A stretch of DNA of 64,000 nucleotides from Streptomyces sp. CB01249 (GTDB taxonomy: Bacteria; Actinomycetota; Actinomycetes; Streptomycetales; Streptomycetaceae), in NCBI RefSeq assembly GCF_001905735.1, contig NZ_LISW01000001.1:740603-804602 (forward strand). Direction: 5' to 3'. Under the pieces are notes generated by a model. It saw only the letters and a program-made list of their open reading frames with translations, was not told the DNA's origin and did no database searches. Position 1 is the stretch's first letter, and every line of letters starts with the position of its first letter. Of the stretch, positions 50,327 to 61,311 are shown one piece after another. The position numbers and the translations under genes are program-made.

Positions 50327-51343
50327 ATGGACTTCGGACTCGTCCTCCAGACGGACCCGCCCGCATCGGCCGTGATCAGCCTGATGCGCCGCGCCGAACG
50401 CAACGGGTTCCGCTACGGCTGGACCTTCGACTCGGCGGTGCTCTGGCAGGAGCCGTTCGTCATCTACAGCAGCATCCTGGAACACACCGACCGGCTCACC
50501 GTCGGCCCCATGGTCACCAACCCGGGCACCCGCACCTGGGAGGTCACCGCCTCCACCTTCGCCACCCTCAACGACATGTACGGCAACCGGACCGTGTGCG
50601 GGATCGGCCGGGGCGACTCCGCGATGCGCGTCGCCGGGCGCCCGCCCAACACCCTGGCCCGGCTCGGTGAGGCCATCGACGTCATCCGCGACCTGGCGGA
50701 GGGCCGCGAGGCGGAGGTGGACGGCAACCCCATCCGCATCCCCTGGATCAAGGACGGAAAGCTCCCCGTCTGGATGGCCGCCTACGGCCCCAAGGCCCTC
50801 GCGCTCGCCGGGCAGAAGGCCGACGGCTTCATCCTCCAGCTCGCGGACCCGTATCTCACCGAGTGGATGATCAAGGCGGTCCGGGACGCGGCGGCCGGGG
50901 CCGGACGCGACCCGGACTCCGTCACCATCTGCGTCGCCGCCCCCGCCTATGTCACCGACGACGACTCGCCCGAGGCGCTGGCCCACGCCCGGGACCAGTG
51001 CCGCTGGTTCGGCGGCATGGTCGGCAACCACGTCGCCGACCTCGTCGCCCGGTACGGCGAGCACTCGGGCCTGGTCCCGGACGAGCTCACCGCGTACATC
51101 AAGGACCGGCAGGGCTACGACTACAGCCACCACGGGCGCACCGGGAACCCCGACACCGCGTTCGTCCCCGACGCCATCGTGGACCGCTTCTGCCTGCTCG
51201 GCCCGGCCGCCGCCCACGTCGAGAAGCTGAGACACCTCAAGGGTCTGGGCGTCGACCAGTTCGCGGTGTACAACATGCACGACGCCCGCGAAGCCACCAT
51301 CGACACCTACGGCTCCGCCGTCATCCCCGCCCTCACCGACTGA
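50327..51343 (+). CDS. LLM-class F420-dependent oxidoreductase
   Basis: 338-residue TIM-barrel luciferase-like enzyme: MDFGLVLQTDPPASAVISLMRRAERNGFRYGWTFDSAVLWQEPF, then VGPMVTNPGTRTWEVTASTFATLNDMYGNRTVCGIGRGDS. This subfamily is predicted to use F420. It follows hydA by 11 bp with AGGAG in between, so it belongs to the operon. The first reduction step of pyrimidine catabolism is otherwise missing and could be its role; that is inference. Confidence 0.88.
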   Translation: MDFGLVLQTDPPASAVISLMRRAERNGFRYGWTFDSAVLWQEPFVIYSSILEHTDRLTVGPMVTNPGTRTWEVTASTFATLNDMYGNRTVCGIGRGDSAMRVAGRPPNTLARLGEAIDVIRDLAEGREAEVDGNPIRIPWIKDGKLPVWMAAYGPKALALAGQKADGFILQLADPYLTEWMIKAVRDAAAGAGRDPDSVTICVAAPAYVTDDDSPEALAHARDQCRWFGGMVGNHVADLVARYGEHSGLVPDELTAYIKDRQGYDYSHHGRTGNPDTAFVPDAIVDRFCLLGPAAAHVEKLRHLKGLGVDQFAVYNMHDAREATIDTYGSAVIPALTD

Positions 51344-51437
51344 CCGCCCCCACGGTCGAACACACCCCCGGTCGCACGCGAAAACCCCCCGCGCCCCGCC
51401 CCGCACGGCACCGCCCCGAGCGAAGGGTCCAGCCGCC

Positions 51438-53000
<1,563 letters not shown>

Positions 53001-53746
53001 CGTCGTACGAGTCGGCGGGCGACGGCGTGTTCTTCGGTACCGGCTGGTCGAAGTCCGAGAGGTTGACCACCGCGTCCGTGCCGTCCCCGCCGTGCAACGA
53101 GAGCCGCAGCGGATAGGGCTTGCCCGTCGCGGCCACGTCCACGGTCAGCGTCATGTCGCCGCGCATCCGGGTCAGCGGCACCACGGAGTCGCCGTCGATG
53201 GTGGTCTTCGGGCCCTTGTTGAGGGTGCCGGTGTCGTCGTTCGCGTTGTCGCTGACGAGCTTCTGGAAGGTGTTGAGGTCGCACGCCTTCGTCAGGCCGC
53301 GCAGCCGGGGGCTGTCGGCGGGCGCCTTCAGATAGCGGTCGCCGACGATCGCCGCGAAGGCCGAACCGCCGTTCGGCACCTGGTTCTTCCAGAAGTCCGC
53401 GTCCGGCTTCAGCCACACGTCGTCCCCGCGCTTGACGATCAGCACCTTGCCCTGGCTCCGGCCCAGGTCCACCGAGCCGTTGCAGTTCCCGTGCCGGTCC
53501 ACGGCCAGGTCCAGGGACATGGACGGGGTGCCCTTGCCGAGGTCGCCCCGCGTGGACACGTGCAGGGACTCCGCGCCGAGCAGCGCGTCCCGGGAGCGGT
53601 CGGCGATCTGCTGGGCGGTGAGATGGTCGATGTCCTCCGCATGGGCCACGCCGCCGAGGGCGCCGGCAGCACCGGCGCCCATCAGGAACGCGGCGGCCCA
53701 CACGGCCGGGCGGGTGCCGAGTAGTGAACCGGTCACGTCGCCTCCT

Positions 53747-53773
53747 CGGTGCGAAGAGTTCGGTGCGAAGAGT
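53747..53773. repeat. Tandem 14-bp repeat in 5' leader
   Basis: CGGTGCGAAGAGT occurs at 53747 and again at 53761, directly adjacent, just upstream of the ribosome site of the LppX-like gene. A replication-slippage duplication or short regulatory repeat. Confidence 0.5.
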
Positions 53774-54012
53774 CGTGGGGGGGGGCTTCCGGACGACTGC
53801 GGTCCGGACCAGTCGAGCGTACGCCGGGGGAGTGAACGCCGCCCGTTCGGCGCACGGCACGCCCGGCGGCGTCTACACAGCGTGACGTTTCCCGGCATTC
53901 CCGGGTTAGGCAGACCGCGGGCGGCCCGCTCCGGCATCCGCCCGCCAGAGCCGAACGCGACCGCGCGCGTGCCGCCCCTGCGGTCACGGGCGGTCACCAC
54001 CGAAAGGGCACC

Positions 54013-54354
54013 ATGAAGAAGACCCTGGGGAGCCTGTCCCGCCGCGCCGCCGCCACCGGCCTGGCCACGGCCCTCGCCGTGGCGGGCGGTCTCGCCGTCG
54101 CGGCCCCGGCCTCCGCCACGCCGCCCGGCCTGTCCTGCGACACCGGCAAGCACGCCGTGGACGACTACACCGGTTACGCGCTGTGCCGGAACAACGGCTC
54201 CACCACCCAGACCTTCTGGGTCCACCTGGTCTGCGGCTGGTCGCCCGACGTGGACGGCGAGCACGTCACCCTCGCCCCGGGCCAGTCCGGCCAGTCCACC
54301 GCGCACTGCGCCGGGCTCGGCACGGGCATCGGCGGGATCAGCGTCCGGCCGTAA
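54013..54354 (+). CDS. Small secreted protein with four cysteines, 113 aa
   Basis: MKKTLGSLSRRAAATGLATALAV... forms a signal peptide cleaved near ASA-TPPG, leaving about 75 residues with four cysteines (SCDTG, LCRNN, VCGWS, HCAGL) likely paired as two disulfides. It reads as a compact beta-rich secreted domain (TQTFWVHLVCGW). GAAAGGG precedes the ATG. No family recognised. Confidence 0.75.
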   Translation: MKKTLGSLSRRAAATGLATALAVAGGLAVAAPASATPPGLSCDTGKHAVDDYTGYALCRNNGSTTQTFWVHLVCGWSPDVDGEHVTLAPGQSGQSTAHCAGLGTGIGGISVRP

Positions 54355-54467
54355 GGAGCTCCGCCCCAACGGTTGAGGGCGGCGCGCCCACTCGTTACCC
54401 TCCAGTAAGTCCGTTCGCGCGGACAGGTGTACGTGCGCACCTGACGGTACGAGGAGGCGAGCCGCCC

Positions 54468-55943
54468 ATGTCCTCAGCCCCGGCCACCCGAACGGCCGAA
54501 GACCCCGTACCCGACCGGGACACCCCGGACCCCGCCCCGCGCGGGCTCGCCGACAGCGTGCGGGCCCTCGCGGACGGCCGGACCACCTCCACCGCGCTCG
54601 TCACCGCCGCGCTGGCCCGGATCGAGGCGAGCCAGGGCACCCTCAACGCCTTCCGCCACCTGCGCGCCGAAGCCGCGCTCACCGAGGCCGCCGAGGCCGA
54701 CCGCAGACTCGCGGCGGGGGAGCGGCTGCCGCTGCTCGGGGTGCCCGTCGCGGTGAAGGACGACACGGACGTCGCCGGGATGCCCACCCACTTCGGCTGC
54801 GCCGGGGACCGGGCGGCGGCGAGCGCCGACAGCGAGGCCGTGCGCAGGCTGCGCGCGGCCGGAGCCGTGATCGTCGGCAAGACCAACTCCTGCGAGCTCG
54901 GCCAGTGGCCGTTCACCGAGGGCGCCGCGTTCGGCGCCACCCGCAACCCCTGGCACACGGACCACACCCCCGGCGGCTCGTCCGGCGGTTCGGCCGCCGC
55001 CGTCGCCGCCGGTCTCGTGCCCGCCGCCCTCGGCTCGGACGGCGCCGGGTCCGTCCGCATCCCCGCCGCCTGGACCCACCTGGTCGGCATCAAACCGCAG
55101 CGCGGCCGGATCTCCGTGCACCCGCACAGCGACGCCTTCCAGGGCCTCACCGTCAACGGACCGCTGGCCAGGACCGTCGAGGACGCCGCCCTCCTCCTCG
55201 ACGCCGTCGCGGGCCCGCACCCCGAGGACCCGCACCGCCCGCCGCCGGTCGACGCCTCCGCCGCGGCCCGCCGCGACCCGGGCCGGCTGCGCATCGCGCT
55301 CGCCTGGCGGCCCCCGCTCACCCTCACCGGCACGGCACCCCACCCCGACGTGCGCCGCGCGGTCACCGCGCTCGCGGAGGCGCTGGCCCGGCTCGGCCAC
55401 GACGTGGTGGAGGCCCGGCCGCGCTACGGGCTCATCGGCCTCGGCTTCGTGCCCCGCGCCACCGCGGGCATCGCCGAGCTCGCCGCCCTGCACCCCGAAC
55501 CGGCGCTCCTGGACGCGCGCACCCGCAGCGCGCTGCGCACCGGCACCCGGCTGGGCGGCAGGGTGGTGCGGGCCGCCCGGGCGCGCGAGATGCACCAGCA
55601 CCGGCGGATCGGGGCGCTGTTCCACCACGGACGCGGCGGCGCCGGATTCGATGTGCTGCTGACCCCGACGACCGCGATGCCGCCGCCCCGGATCGGCCGG
55701 TTCGACGGGCTGAGCGCCTGGCGCACCGATGTGGCGATGACCGAGGCGTGCCCGTACGCCTGGCCGTGGAACGTGCTGGGCTGGCCCGGCGTCAACGTCC
55801 CGGCGGGCTTCACCCCGGACGGCCTCCCGGTCGGCGCCCAGCTCCTCGGCCCGTCGCGCAGCGAGGAACGCCTCGTCTCGCTGGCGGCCCAGCTGGAGGC
55901 GGAGCTGCGCTGGCAGGACCACCGACCGCCGCCCCTGGGTTAG
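54468..55943 (+). CDS. Amidase-signature family hydrolase
   Basis: 491-residue amidase. The Ser-Ser-Lys triad is visible: K in VPVAVKDDTD, cis-Ser in GGSSGGSAAA and nucleophile Ser in GSDGAGSVRIPA. It could be a GatA-like or nonspecific amidase; no gatB/gatC neighbours are present, so a catabolic role is more likely. GAGGAGG precedes the ATG. Confidence 0.9.
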   Translation: MSSAPATRTAEDPVPDRDTPDPAPRGLADSVRALADGRTTSTALVTAALARIEASQGTLNAFRHLRAEAALTEAAEADRRLAAGERLPLLGVPVAVKDDTDVAGMPTHFGCAGDRAAASADSEAVRRLRAAGAVIVGKTNSCELGQWPFTEGAAFGATRNPWHTDHTPGGSSGGSAAAVAAGLVPAALGSDGAGSVRIPAAWTHLVGIKPQRGRISVHPHSDAFQGLTVNGPLARTVEDAALLLDAVAGPHPEDPHRPPPVDASAAARRDPGRLRIALAWRPPLTLTGTAPHPDVRRAVTALAEALARLGHDVVEARPRYGLIGLGFVPRATAGIAELAALHPEPALLDARTRSALRTGTRLGGRVVRAARAREMHQHRRIGALFHHGRGGAGFDVLLTPTTAMPPPRIGRFDGLSAWRTDVAMTEACPYAWPWNVLGWPGVNVPAGFTPDGLPVGAQLLGPSRSEERLVSLAAQLEAELRWQDHRPPPLG

Positions 55944-57004
55944 GGCACCCGGGCGGTCCACTCCTCGTTCGAGAACTTCGTACGGACCAGTTCCTCCGCC
56001 CGGGCCAGCTCCTCCGGGGTCACCTCGCCCCGGGTCAGCCCGTGCCGGTTGCGGAAGGACTCGATCATGCGCTCGATGACGGCCTGGCGCGGCAGGCCGG
56101 TCTGCCGGCGGAGCGGGTCCACCCGCTTCTTGGCGCTCTTCGTGCCCTTGTCCGACATCTTCTCCTTGCCGATGCGCAGCACCTCCAGCATCTTGTCGGC
56201 GTCGATGTCGTACGACATGGTCACGTGGTGCAGCACGGCGCCCGGGCCGCCGTCCGGGCCGACCACGCGCTTCTGCGCGGCCCCGGCGATCTTGCCGACC
56301 TCGGTGGCGATGTCGTTGAGCGGCTGGTACCAGGCCTTGATGCCCATGTCCCCGAGCGCTTCGAGCACCCAGTCGTCCAGGTACGCGTAACTGTCCGCGA
56401 AGGAGAGCCCGGAGACCAGGGACTGCGGCACCGCGAGGGAGTACGTGATGGTGCTGCTCGGCTCCGCGAACATCGCGCCGCCCCCGGAGATCCGCCGGAC
56501 GACCGTGACGCCGTGGCGCTCGACGCCCTCCGCGTCCACCTCGTTGCGCAGCGACTGGAAGCTCCCGATGATCACCGCAGGGGCGTCCCACTCCCACACC
56601 CGCAGCGTCGGCGGGCGCCTCCCCGCCGCCACCTCCGCCGTGATGACCTCGTCCAGGGCCATGTGCAGGGCCGGGGACTGCGGGGCGTCGTGGATGAGCT
56701 GCCAGTCGTAGTCGCTCCACTCCGTGGCGTGCGCCAGCGCCCGGCGTACGGCGACGGCGACGCCCTCCGAGGTGAGCCCGAGCATCACCGTCGACTCCGG
56801 CAGCGCCGCGTCGATCCGGGCCGCGAGGGCCACCGTGTCGGTGGTCGCCGGGGCGCCCTCCAGTGCCGCGTCGATCGCGAGGATCGCCTCGTCCGGCTCC
56901 AGGAAGAAGTCACCGGCGACCCGGACGCCCCGCAGCGCGCCTCCCTCGACCTCCAGGTCCACCACGACCAGCTTGCCGCCGGGGATCTTGTACTCACCGT
57001 GCAC
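55940..57004 (-). CDS. lplA: Lipoate-protein ligase with N-terminal accessory domain
   Basis: 354-residue lipoyl/biotinyl ligase. Residues about 1-85 (HGEYKIPGGKLVVVDLEVEGG...DFFLEPDEAILAIDAALEG) resemble the lipoate ligase accessory domain that is C-terminal in E. coli LplA. The catalytic domain follows with PTLRVWEWDAPAVIIGSFQ, VVRRISGGGAMFAEP and the AGAAQKR lysine motif. The GTG follows GTGGAGG. It overlaps the amidase gene tail to tail by 4 bp. Confidence 0.87.
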   Translation of the reverse strand: MHGEYKIPGGKLVVVDLEVEGGALRGVRVAGDFFLEPDEAILAIDAALEGAPATTDTVALAARIDAALPESTVMLGLTSEGVAVAVRRALAHATEWSDYDWQLIHDAPQSPALHMALDEVITAEVAAGRRPPTLRVWEWDAPAVIIGSFQSLRNEVDAEGVERHGVTVVRRISGGGAMFAEPSSTITYSLAVPQSLVSGLSFADSYAYLDDWVLEALGDMGIKAWYQPLNDIATEVGKIAGAAQKRVVGPDGGPGAVLHHVTMSYDIDADKMLEVLRIGKEKMSDKGTKSAKKRVDPLRRQTGLPRQAVIERMIESFRNRHGLTRGEVTPEELARAEELVRTKFSNEEWTARVP

Positions 57005-57132
57005 AGCCCTGCCTCCACTTCCGCATACGTACAAAACATGATCAGTCCGGCCCGTTTGCTACGGCGGTATTGCGAGGTCGTGGCGGGACGGCTCCCGGTC
57101 TGGTGCCGGCCCCGGAGCCCGCACCAGACTGA

Positions 57133-57153
57133 CGTTCGCACGTCTGTGCAACG
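57133..57153. promoter_or_regulatory. Near-perfect inverted repeat upstream of the peptide ABC operon
   Basis: CGTTCGCAC and GTGCAACG flank GTCT with a single bulged base. It lies about 100 bp before the first permease start, in the lplA-ABC divergent gap, and is an operator candidate. Confidence 0.45.
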
Positions 57154-57251
57154 TTTTCCCGACCCCCCCAGAAAGCACCACCGCGCATGCATACGCCCCC
57201 CAGACCCTGCGCCCGCACGGCGCGTCCCTTGTGCGCGAGGAGGTGCCACCC

Positions 57252-58235
57252 GTGCTGCGCCATGTGACGCGCAAGGCGGCGGGCTGGCTCCTGATGATCG
57301 TGGTGGCGACCAACGCCACCTATTTCCTGGCCAGTTGGTTCCTGGACCCCCGGTCGAACTTCAAGGAACTGCGGCCCGTCCGCACCGAGGCCCAGATCGA
57401 CCGGGCGCTCGCTCCGTACAACCTCGACCCGTCGGTGCCGGTCGTGCAGCGCTGGTGGGACTGGCTCACCGCCGTCGTCACCCGCTTCGACTGGGGCATG
57501 TCGCCCACCGGTGTCTCCGTCAACGGCGAGATCGGCTACCGCTCGCTGGTCAGCGCCGAGCTGGTCGTCATGGCGACGCTCCTCTCCGTCCTCATCGGCG
57601 TCACCCTGGGCGTCTGGACGGCGTCCCGGCAGTACGGCTGGGCGGACCGGGTCTCGCAGGCCGTCTCCATCGCCGTGTTCAACGTGCCCACCTCGGTGGC
57701 CGCGCTGGCCGTGGTCTTCGTCGCGATCTGGCTCAACCAGCACGCCGGGCTGCACTTCCTCTACGTCGCGGGCGAGAACTCGCCGAACGTCGAAGGGTTG
57801 CTCCCCACCCTCGGCGACCGCGCGCTCCACCTGATCCTGCCCACCCTCACCCTGACCCTGATGGGCTACGTGGGCTACCACCTGACGCAGCGTTCGCTGC
57901 TGCTCGACACCCTCAACGCCGACTACGTCCGCACCGCGAGGGCCACCGGACTCACCCGCGCCAAGGCGATCCGCCGGCACGCTTTGCGTACCGCGCTCAT
58001 CCCCACGGCGACCTCCGTGGCGTTCAGCATCCCGGCGATCTTCACCGGCGCCGTCATCACCGAGACGATCTTCGGCTGGAACGGCATGGGCCGCTACTTC
58101 ATCCAGACCATCAGCAAGAACGACATCCACGGCACCGTCGCCACGGCCGCCTTCGCCGCCGCCCTGACCGCGGTCGGCGCGATCCTCGCGGACATCGCCA
58201 CCGTCTTCCTCGACCCCCGGGTGAGGGTGAGCTGA
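57252..58235 (+). CDS. Oligopeptide/dipeptide ABC transporter permease (DppB-like)
   Basis: 327-residue inner-membrane permease with an N-terminal segment, an extracytoplasmic stretch and the MetI-like domain. The EAA loop is LNADYVRTARATGLTRAKAIRRHALRTALIP. GTG start chosen because AGGAGG is 9 bp upstream. First gene of a four-gene importer operon. Confidence 0.92.
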   Translation: MLRHVTRKAAGWLLMIVVATNATYFLASWFLDPRSNFKELRPVRTEAQIDRALAPYNLDPSVPVVQRWWDWLTAVVTRFDWGMSPTGVSVNGEIGYRSLVSAELVVMATLLSVLIGVTLGVWTASRQYGWADRVSQAVSIAVFNVPTSVAALAVVFVAIWLNQHAGLHFLYVAGENSPNVEGLLPTLGDRALHLILPTLTLTLMGYVGYHLTQRSLLLDTLNADYVRTARATGLTRAKAIRRHALRTALIPTATSVAFSIPAIFTGAVITETIFGWNGMGRYFIQTISKNDIHGTVATAAFAAALTAVGAILADIATVFLDPRVRVS

Positions 58236-58236
58236 C

Positions 58237-59160
58237 ATGGGCGTACAACCGACGGAACTCATCAAGCCCGTCCCGGCAGCGGCAACCCGGCACACCGGCT
58301 CCGGTCTCGTCCGACTCTACGCGCGCCGATTCCTGCGCAACCGGCTCGCCGTCGCCGGGGTGGCGATCTTCGTCCTCCTCGTGCTGTTCAGCGTGTTCGG
58401 CGGACTCCTCACCCCGTACGCCTACTCGGACGCCGACTTCGCCGCGCTCACCCAGCCACCGAGCGGCGCCCACTGGTTCGGCACCAACCAGGGCGGCAAC
58501 GACATCTACGCCTCCGCCGTGCACGGGCTGCGGCGCTCCCTGGTCATCGCGGTCAGCGTCTCCGTCCTGACCATCGTCGTCGCCGCGGTCATCGGCTCCA
58601 GCGCCGCGTACTTCGGCGGGCGGGTGGAGAAGGTGACCCTCGCCGTCATCCACTTCCTGCTGGTCGTCCCCTCCTTCCTCATCCTCGCCCTGGTCTCCCA
58701 CCGGCTCGCCGGTGACTGGCGGGTCCTCATCGTCGTCCTGACGGTGTTCGGCTGGATGTCCACCGCACGGGTCATCTGGTCCGTCTCGACCTCGCTGCGG
58801 GAGCGGGACTACATCACGGCCGCCGAGTTCATGGGGGTGAGCCCGGCCCGCATCATCCTGCGCCACATCATCCCCAACCTCGGCTCGCTGCTCATCGTCA
58901 ACCTGACCCTGGGCGTCGTGGCGACCGTCCTCAGCGAGACCGCGCTGTCCTTCCTCGGCTTCGGCGTCCAGACCCCGGACGTCTCGCTCGGCACGATGCT
59001 CGCCGACGGGGCGAACACCGTCACCAGCGCGCCCTGGCTGTTCGCCTTCCCCGCGGGCCTGGTCGTCCTGCTCACCGTCTCGATGACCTTCGTCGGCGAC
59101 GGGCTGCGCGACGCCCTCGACCCCACATCCACGACCGGTGCGGCAGGAGGCCGACGATGA
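58237..59160 (+). CDS. Oligopeptide/dipeptide ABC transporter permease (DppC-like)
   Basis: 307-residue permease partner. It has the N-terminal OppC_N segment (RFLRNRLAVAGVAIFVLLVLFSVFGGLL), GTNQGGNDIYASAVHGLRRSL and EAA loop ITAAEFMGVSPARIILRHIIPNL. It starts 1 bp after the first permease and overlaps the ATPase by ATGA. Confidence 0.92.
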   Translation: MGVQPTELIKPVPAAATRHTGSGLVRLYARRFLRNRLAVAGVAIFVLLVLFSVFGGLLTPYAYSDADFAALTQPPSGAHWFGTNQGGNDIYASAVHGLRRSLVIAVSVSVLTIVVAAVIGSSAAYFGGRVEKVTLAVIHFLLVVPSFLILALVSHRLAGDWRVLIVVLTVFGWMSTARVIWSVSTSLRERDYITAAEFMGVSPARIILRHIIPNLGSLLIVNLTLGVVATVLSETALSFLGFGVQTPDVSLGTMLADGANTVTSAPWLFAFPAGLVVLLTVSMTFVGDGLRDALDPTSTTGAAGGRR

Positions 59161-61256
59161 CCCTCGCGACGACCCTGCCCACCACCCCGCCGCCCGGCGA
59201 CGCCGTCACCCCGGTCCTCTCGGTGCGCGACCTGCGCATCACCTTCCCGTCCGAGGCGGGCCCCGTGGAGGCGGTGCGCGGCATCGGCTTCGACCTGCTG
59301 CCCGGCCGCACCCTGGGCATCGTCGGCGAGTCCGGCTCCGGCAAGTCCGCCACCGCCATGGGCATCATGGGCCTCCTCCCGCCCAGCGCCGCGACCGGCG
59401 GACAGGTGCTCCTCGGCGGCCGGGACCTGGTCGGCCTCACCGACAAGGAGCTGTCCGCGATCCGCGGCAACTCCATCGGCATGGTCTTCCAGGACCCGCT
59501 CTCCGCGCTCACCCCGATCTTCACCGTGGGCCGGCTGCTCTCCGATGCCCTGCGCGTCCACCAGGACCTGACGAAGCGGGCCGCCTGGGAACAGGCCGTC
59601 CAGCTCCTCGACCTCGTCGGCATCCCGGACCCGCGCGCCCGCGCGGCCTCCTTCCCGCACGAGTTCTCCGGCGGCATGCGCCAGCGCGTCGTCATCGCGA
59701 TGGCCATCGCCAACAAACCGTCCGTCCTGGTCGCCGACGAACCGACCACCGCGCTCGACGTCACCGTGCAGGCACAGATCCTGGACGTGCTCCGCCTCGC
59801 GCAGAAGGAGACCGGCGCCGGGCTCGTCCTCATCACCCACGACCTCGGCGTCGTCGCGGGCCACGCGGACGACGTGGCCGTCATGTACGCGGGCCGGTTC
59901 GTGGAGCGGGCGGGCGTGGACGAGCTGTTCGCGCGGCCCATGATGCCGTACACCGCGCGCCTGCTGGCCGCCGTGCCCACGGTGGACAGCGGGGTACGCC
60001 GCCCCCTCGTCCCGATCGGCGGCGAACCGCCCGCCCTGGTGGACCTCCCGGCCGGCTGCCCCTTCGCGAGCCGGTGCGCCGTGGCGCTCGACGCCTGCCG
60101 CACGGACGAGCCCGCCCTGCGCGCGGTCACCGGGCACGGCGACGTGGCCTGCCTGCGCGCGGACGAGATCGCCGCCGGGTCGCTCGATCCGGCGGGCGGC
60201 GCGGCGGCGGCGGAGCCGGACGGGCCTTCCGGGCCTTCCAGGGGCGACGCGTCCGCCGGGGACGTGGTGCTCCGGGTCGAGGACCTGGTGAAGACCTTCC
60301 CGGTCACCAAGGGGGCCGTGCTCAAACGCCGCGTCGGCACGCTGCGCGCGGTCAACGGGGTCGGCTTCGAGCTGCGGTCCGGGGAGACCCTGGGCCTGGT
60401 GGGGGAGTCGGGCAGCGGCAAGACCACCACCCTGCTGGAGATCCTGCGCCTGAAGCGGCCCGAGGGCGGCCGGATCGAGATCGCCGGCACCGAGGTGGGG
60501 TCCGCCGAATCCGCCGCCCGGCTGCGGGAGTTGCGCCGGGACGTCCAGATCGTGATGCAGGACCCGATGGGCGCCCTCGACCCGAGGCTGCCGGTCTCCG
60601 AACTGCTCGCCGAGCCCCTGCGCGCGATCGGCCGGGACCGCGCGTCCATCCGGGCCCGGGTCCGCGAACTCCTCGCCCTGGTCGGCCTGGACGAGGCGAT
60701 GAGCGACCGCTTCCCGGCCGCGCTCTCCGGCGGCCAGCGCCAGCGCGTCGGGATCGCCCGGGCCCTCGCGACCCAGCCCAGGCTCCTCGTCCTGGACGAA
60801 CCGCTCTCCGCCCTGGACGTCTCCGTGCAGGCGGGCGTGATCAACCTGCTGACCCGGCTCAAGCGCGAACTCGGCCTGGCCTACCTGGTGGTGGCCCACG
60901 ACCTGGCCGTCGTCCGGTACGTCTCCGACCGGATCGCCGTGATGTATCTCGGCCACATCGTGGAGACCGGCGACACCGAGTCGCTGTTCGCCGACCCCAA
61001 GCACCCGTACACCAAGGCGCTGCTGTCCGCGATCCCGGTCCCGGACCCGAAGCGCGAACGCACCCGGGAACGCGTGGTGCTGGAGGGCGAACAGCCGAGC
61101 GCCGCCCGGCTGCCCGCGGGCTGCGTCTTCGTGGACCGGTGCCCGCTGTACCGGCTGGCCGGCGAGGAGGTGCGCGAGCGCTGTCGTACGGAACGGCCCG
61201 CGGCCTCACCCGTGGCGGGGCAGCCCGGCCACACGTACGCCTGTCACGCCGTCTGA
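59157..61256 (+). CDS. Fused double ATP-binding protein (DppD-DppF-like)
   Basis: 699-residue protein carrying two complete ABC ATPase halves. First half: Walker A GESGSGKSA, signature FSGGMRQRV, Walker B VLVADEPTTALD, Cys tail CPFASRCAVALDAC. Second half: GESGSGKTT, LSGGQRQRV, LLVLDEPLSALD, tail CVFVDRCPLYRLAGEEVRERC. A Ala/Gly-rich linker of about 30 residues joins them. The fusion replaces two separate subunits. Confidence 0.93.
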   Translation: MTLATTLPTTPPPGDAVTPVLSVRDLRITFPSEAGPVEAVRGIGFDLLPGRTLGIVGESGSGKSATAMGIMGLLPPSAATGGQVLLGGRDLVGLTDKELSAIRGNSIGMVFQDPLSALTPIFTVGRLLSDALRVHQDLTKRAAWEQAVQLLDLVGIPDPRARAASFPHEFSGGMRQRVVIAMAIANKPSVLVADEPTTALDVTVQAQILDVLRLAQKETGAGLVLITHDLGVVAGHADDVAVMYAGRFVERAGVDELFARPMMPYTARLLAAVPTVDSGVRRPLVPIGGEPPALVDLPAGCPFASRCAVALDACRTDEPALRAVTGHGDVACLRADEIAAGSLDPAGGAAAAEPDGPSGPSRGDASAGDVVLRVEDLVKTFPVTKGAVLKRRVGTLRAVNGVGFELRSGETLGLVGESGSGKTTTLLEILRLKRPEGGRIEIAGTEVGSAESAARLRELRRDVQIVMQDPMGALDPRLPVSELLAEPLRAIGRDRASIRARVRELLALVGLDEAMSDRFPAALSGGQRQRVGIARALATQPRLLVLDEPLSALDVSVQAGVINLLTRLKRELGLAYLVVAHDLAVVRYVSDRIAVMYLGHIVETGDTESLFADPKHPYTKALLSAIPVPDPKRERTRERVVLEGEQPSAARLPAGCVFVDRCPLYRLAGEEVRERCRTERPAASPVAGQPGHTYACHAV

Positions 61257-61311
61257 GGCACCTCCGCCCACTCGTTCTTCCCATCCCTCGAACCAGAAGG
61301 AACACTCCGCC

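Noticed and set aside
53737-57251. tRNA or small RNA genes in the larger intergenic gaps (53737-54012, 57005-57251)
   Set aside because: No T-loop consensus or cloverleaf pattern was found in either gap.
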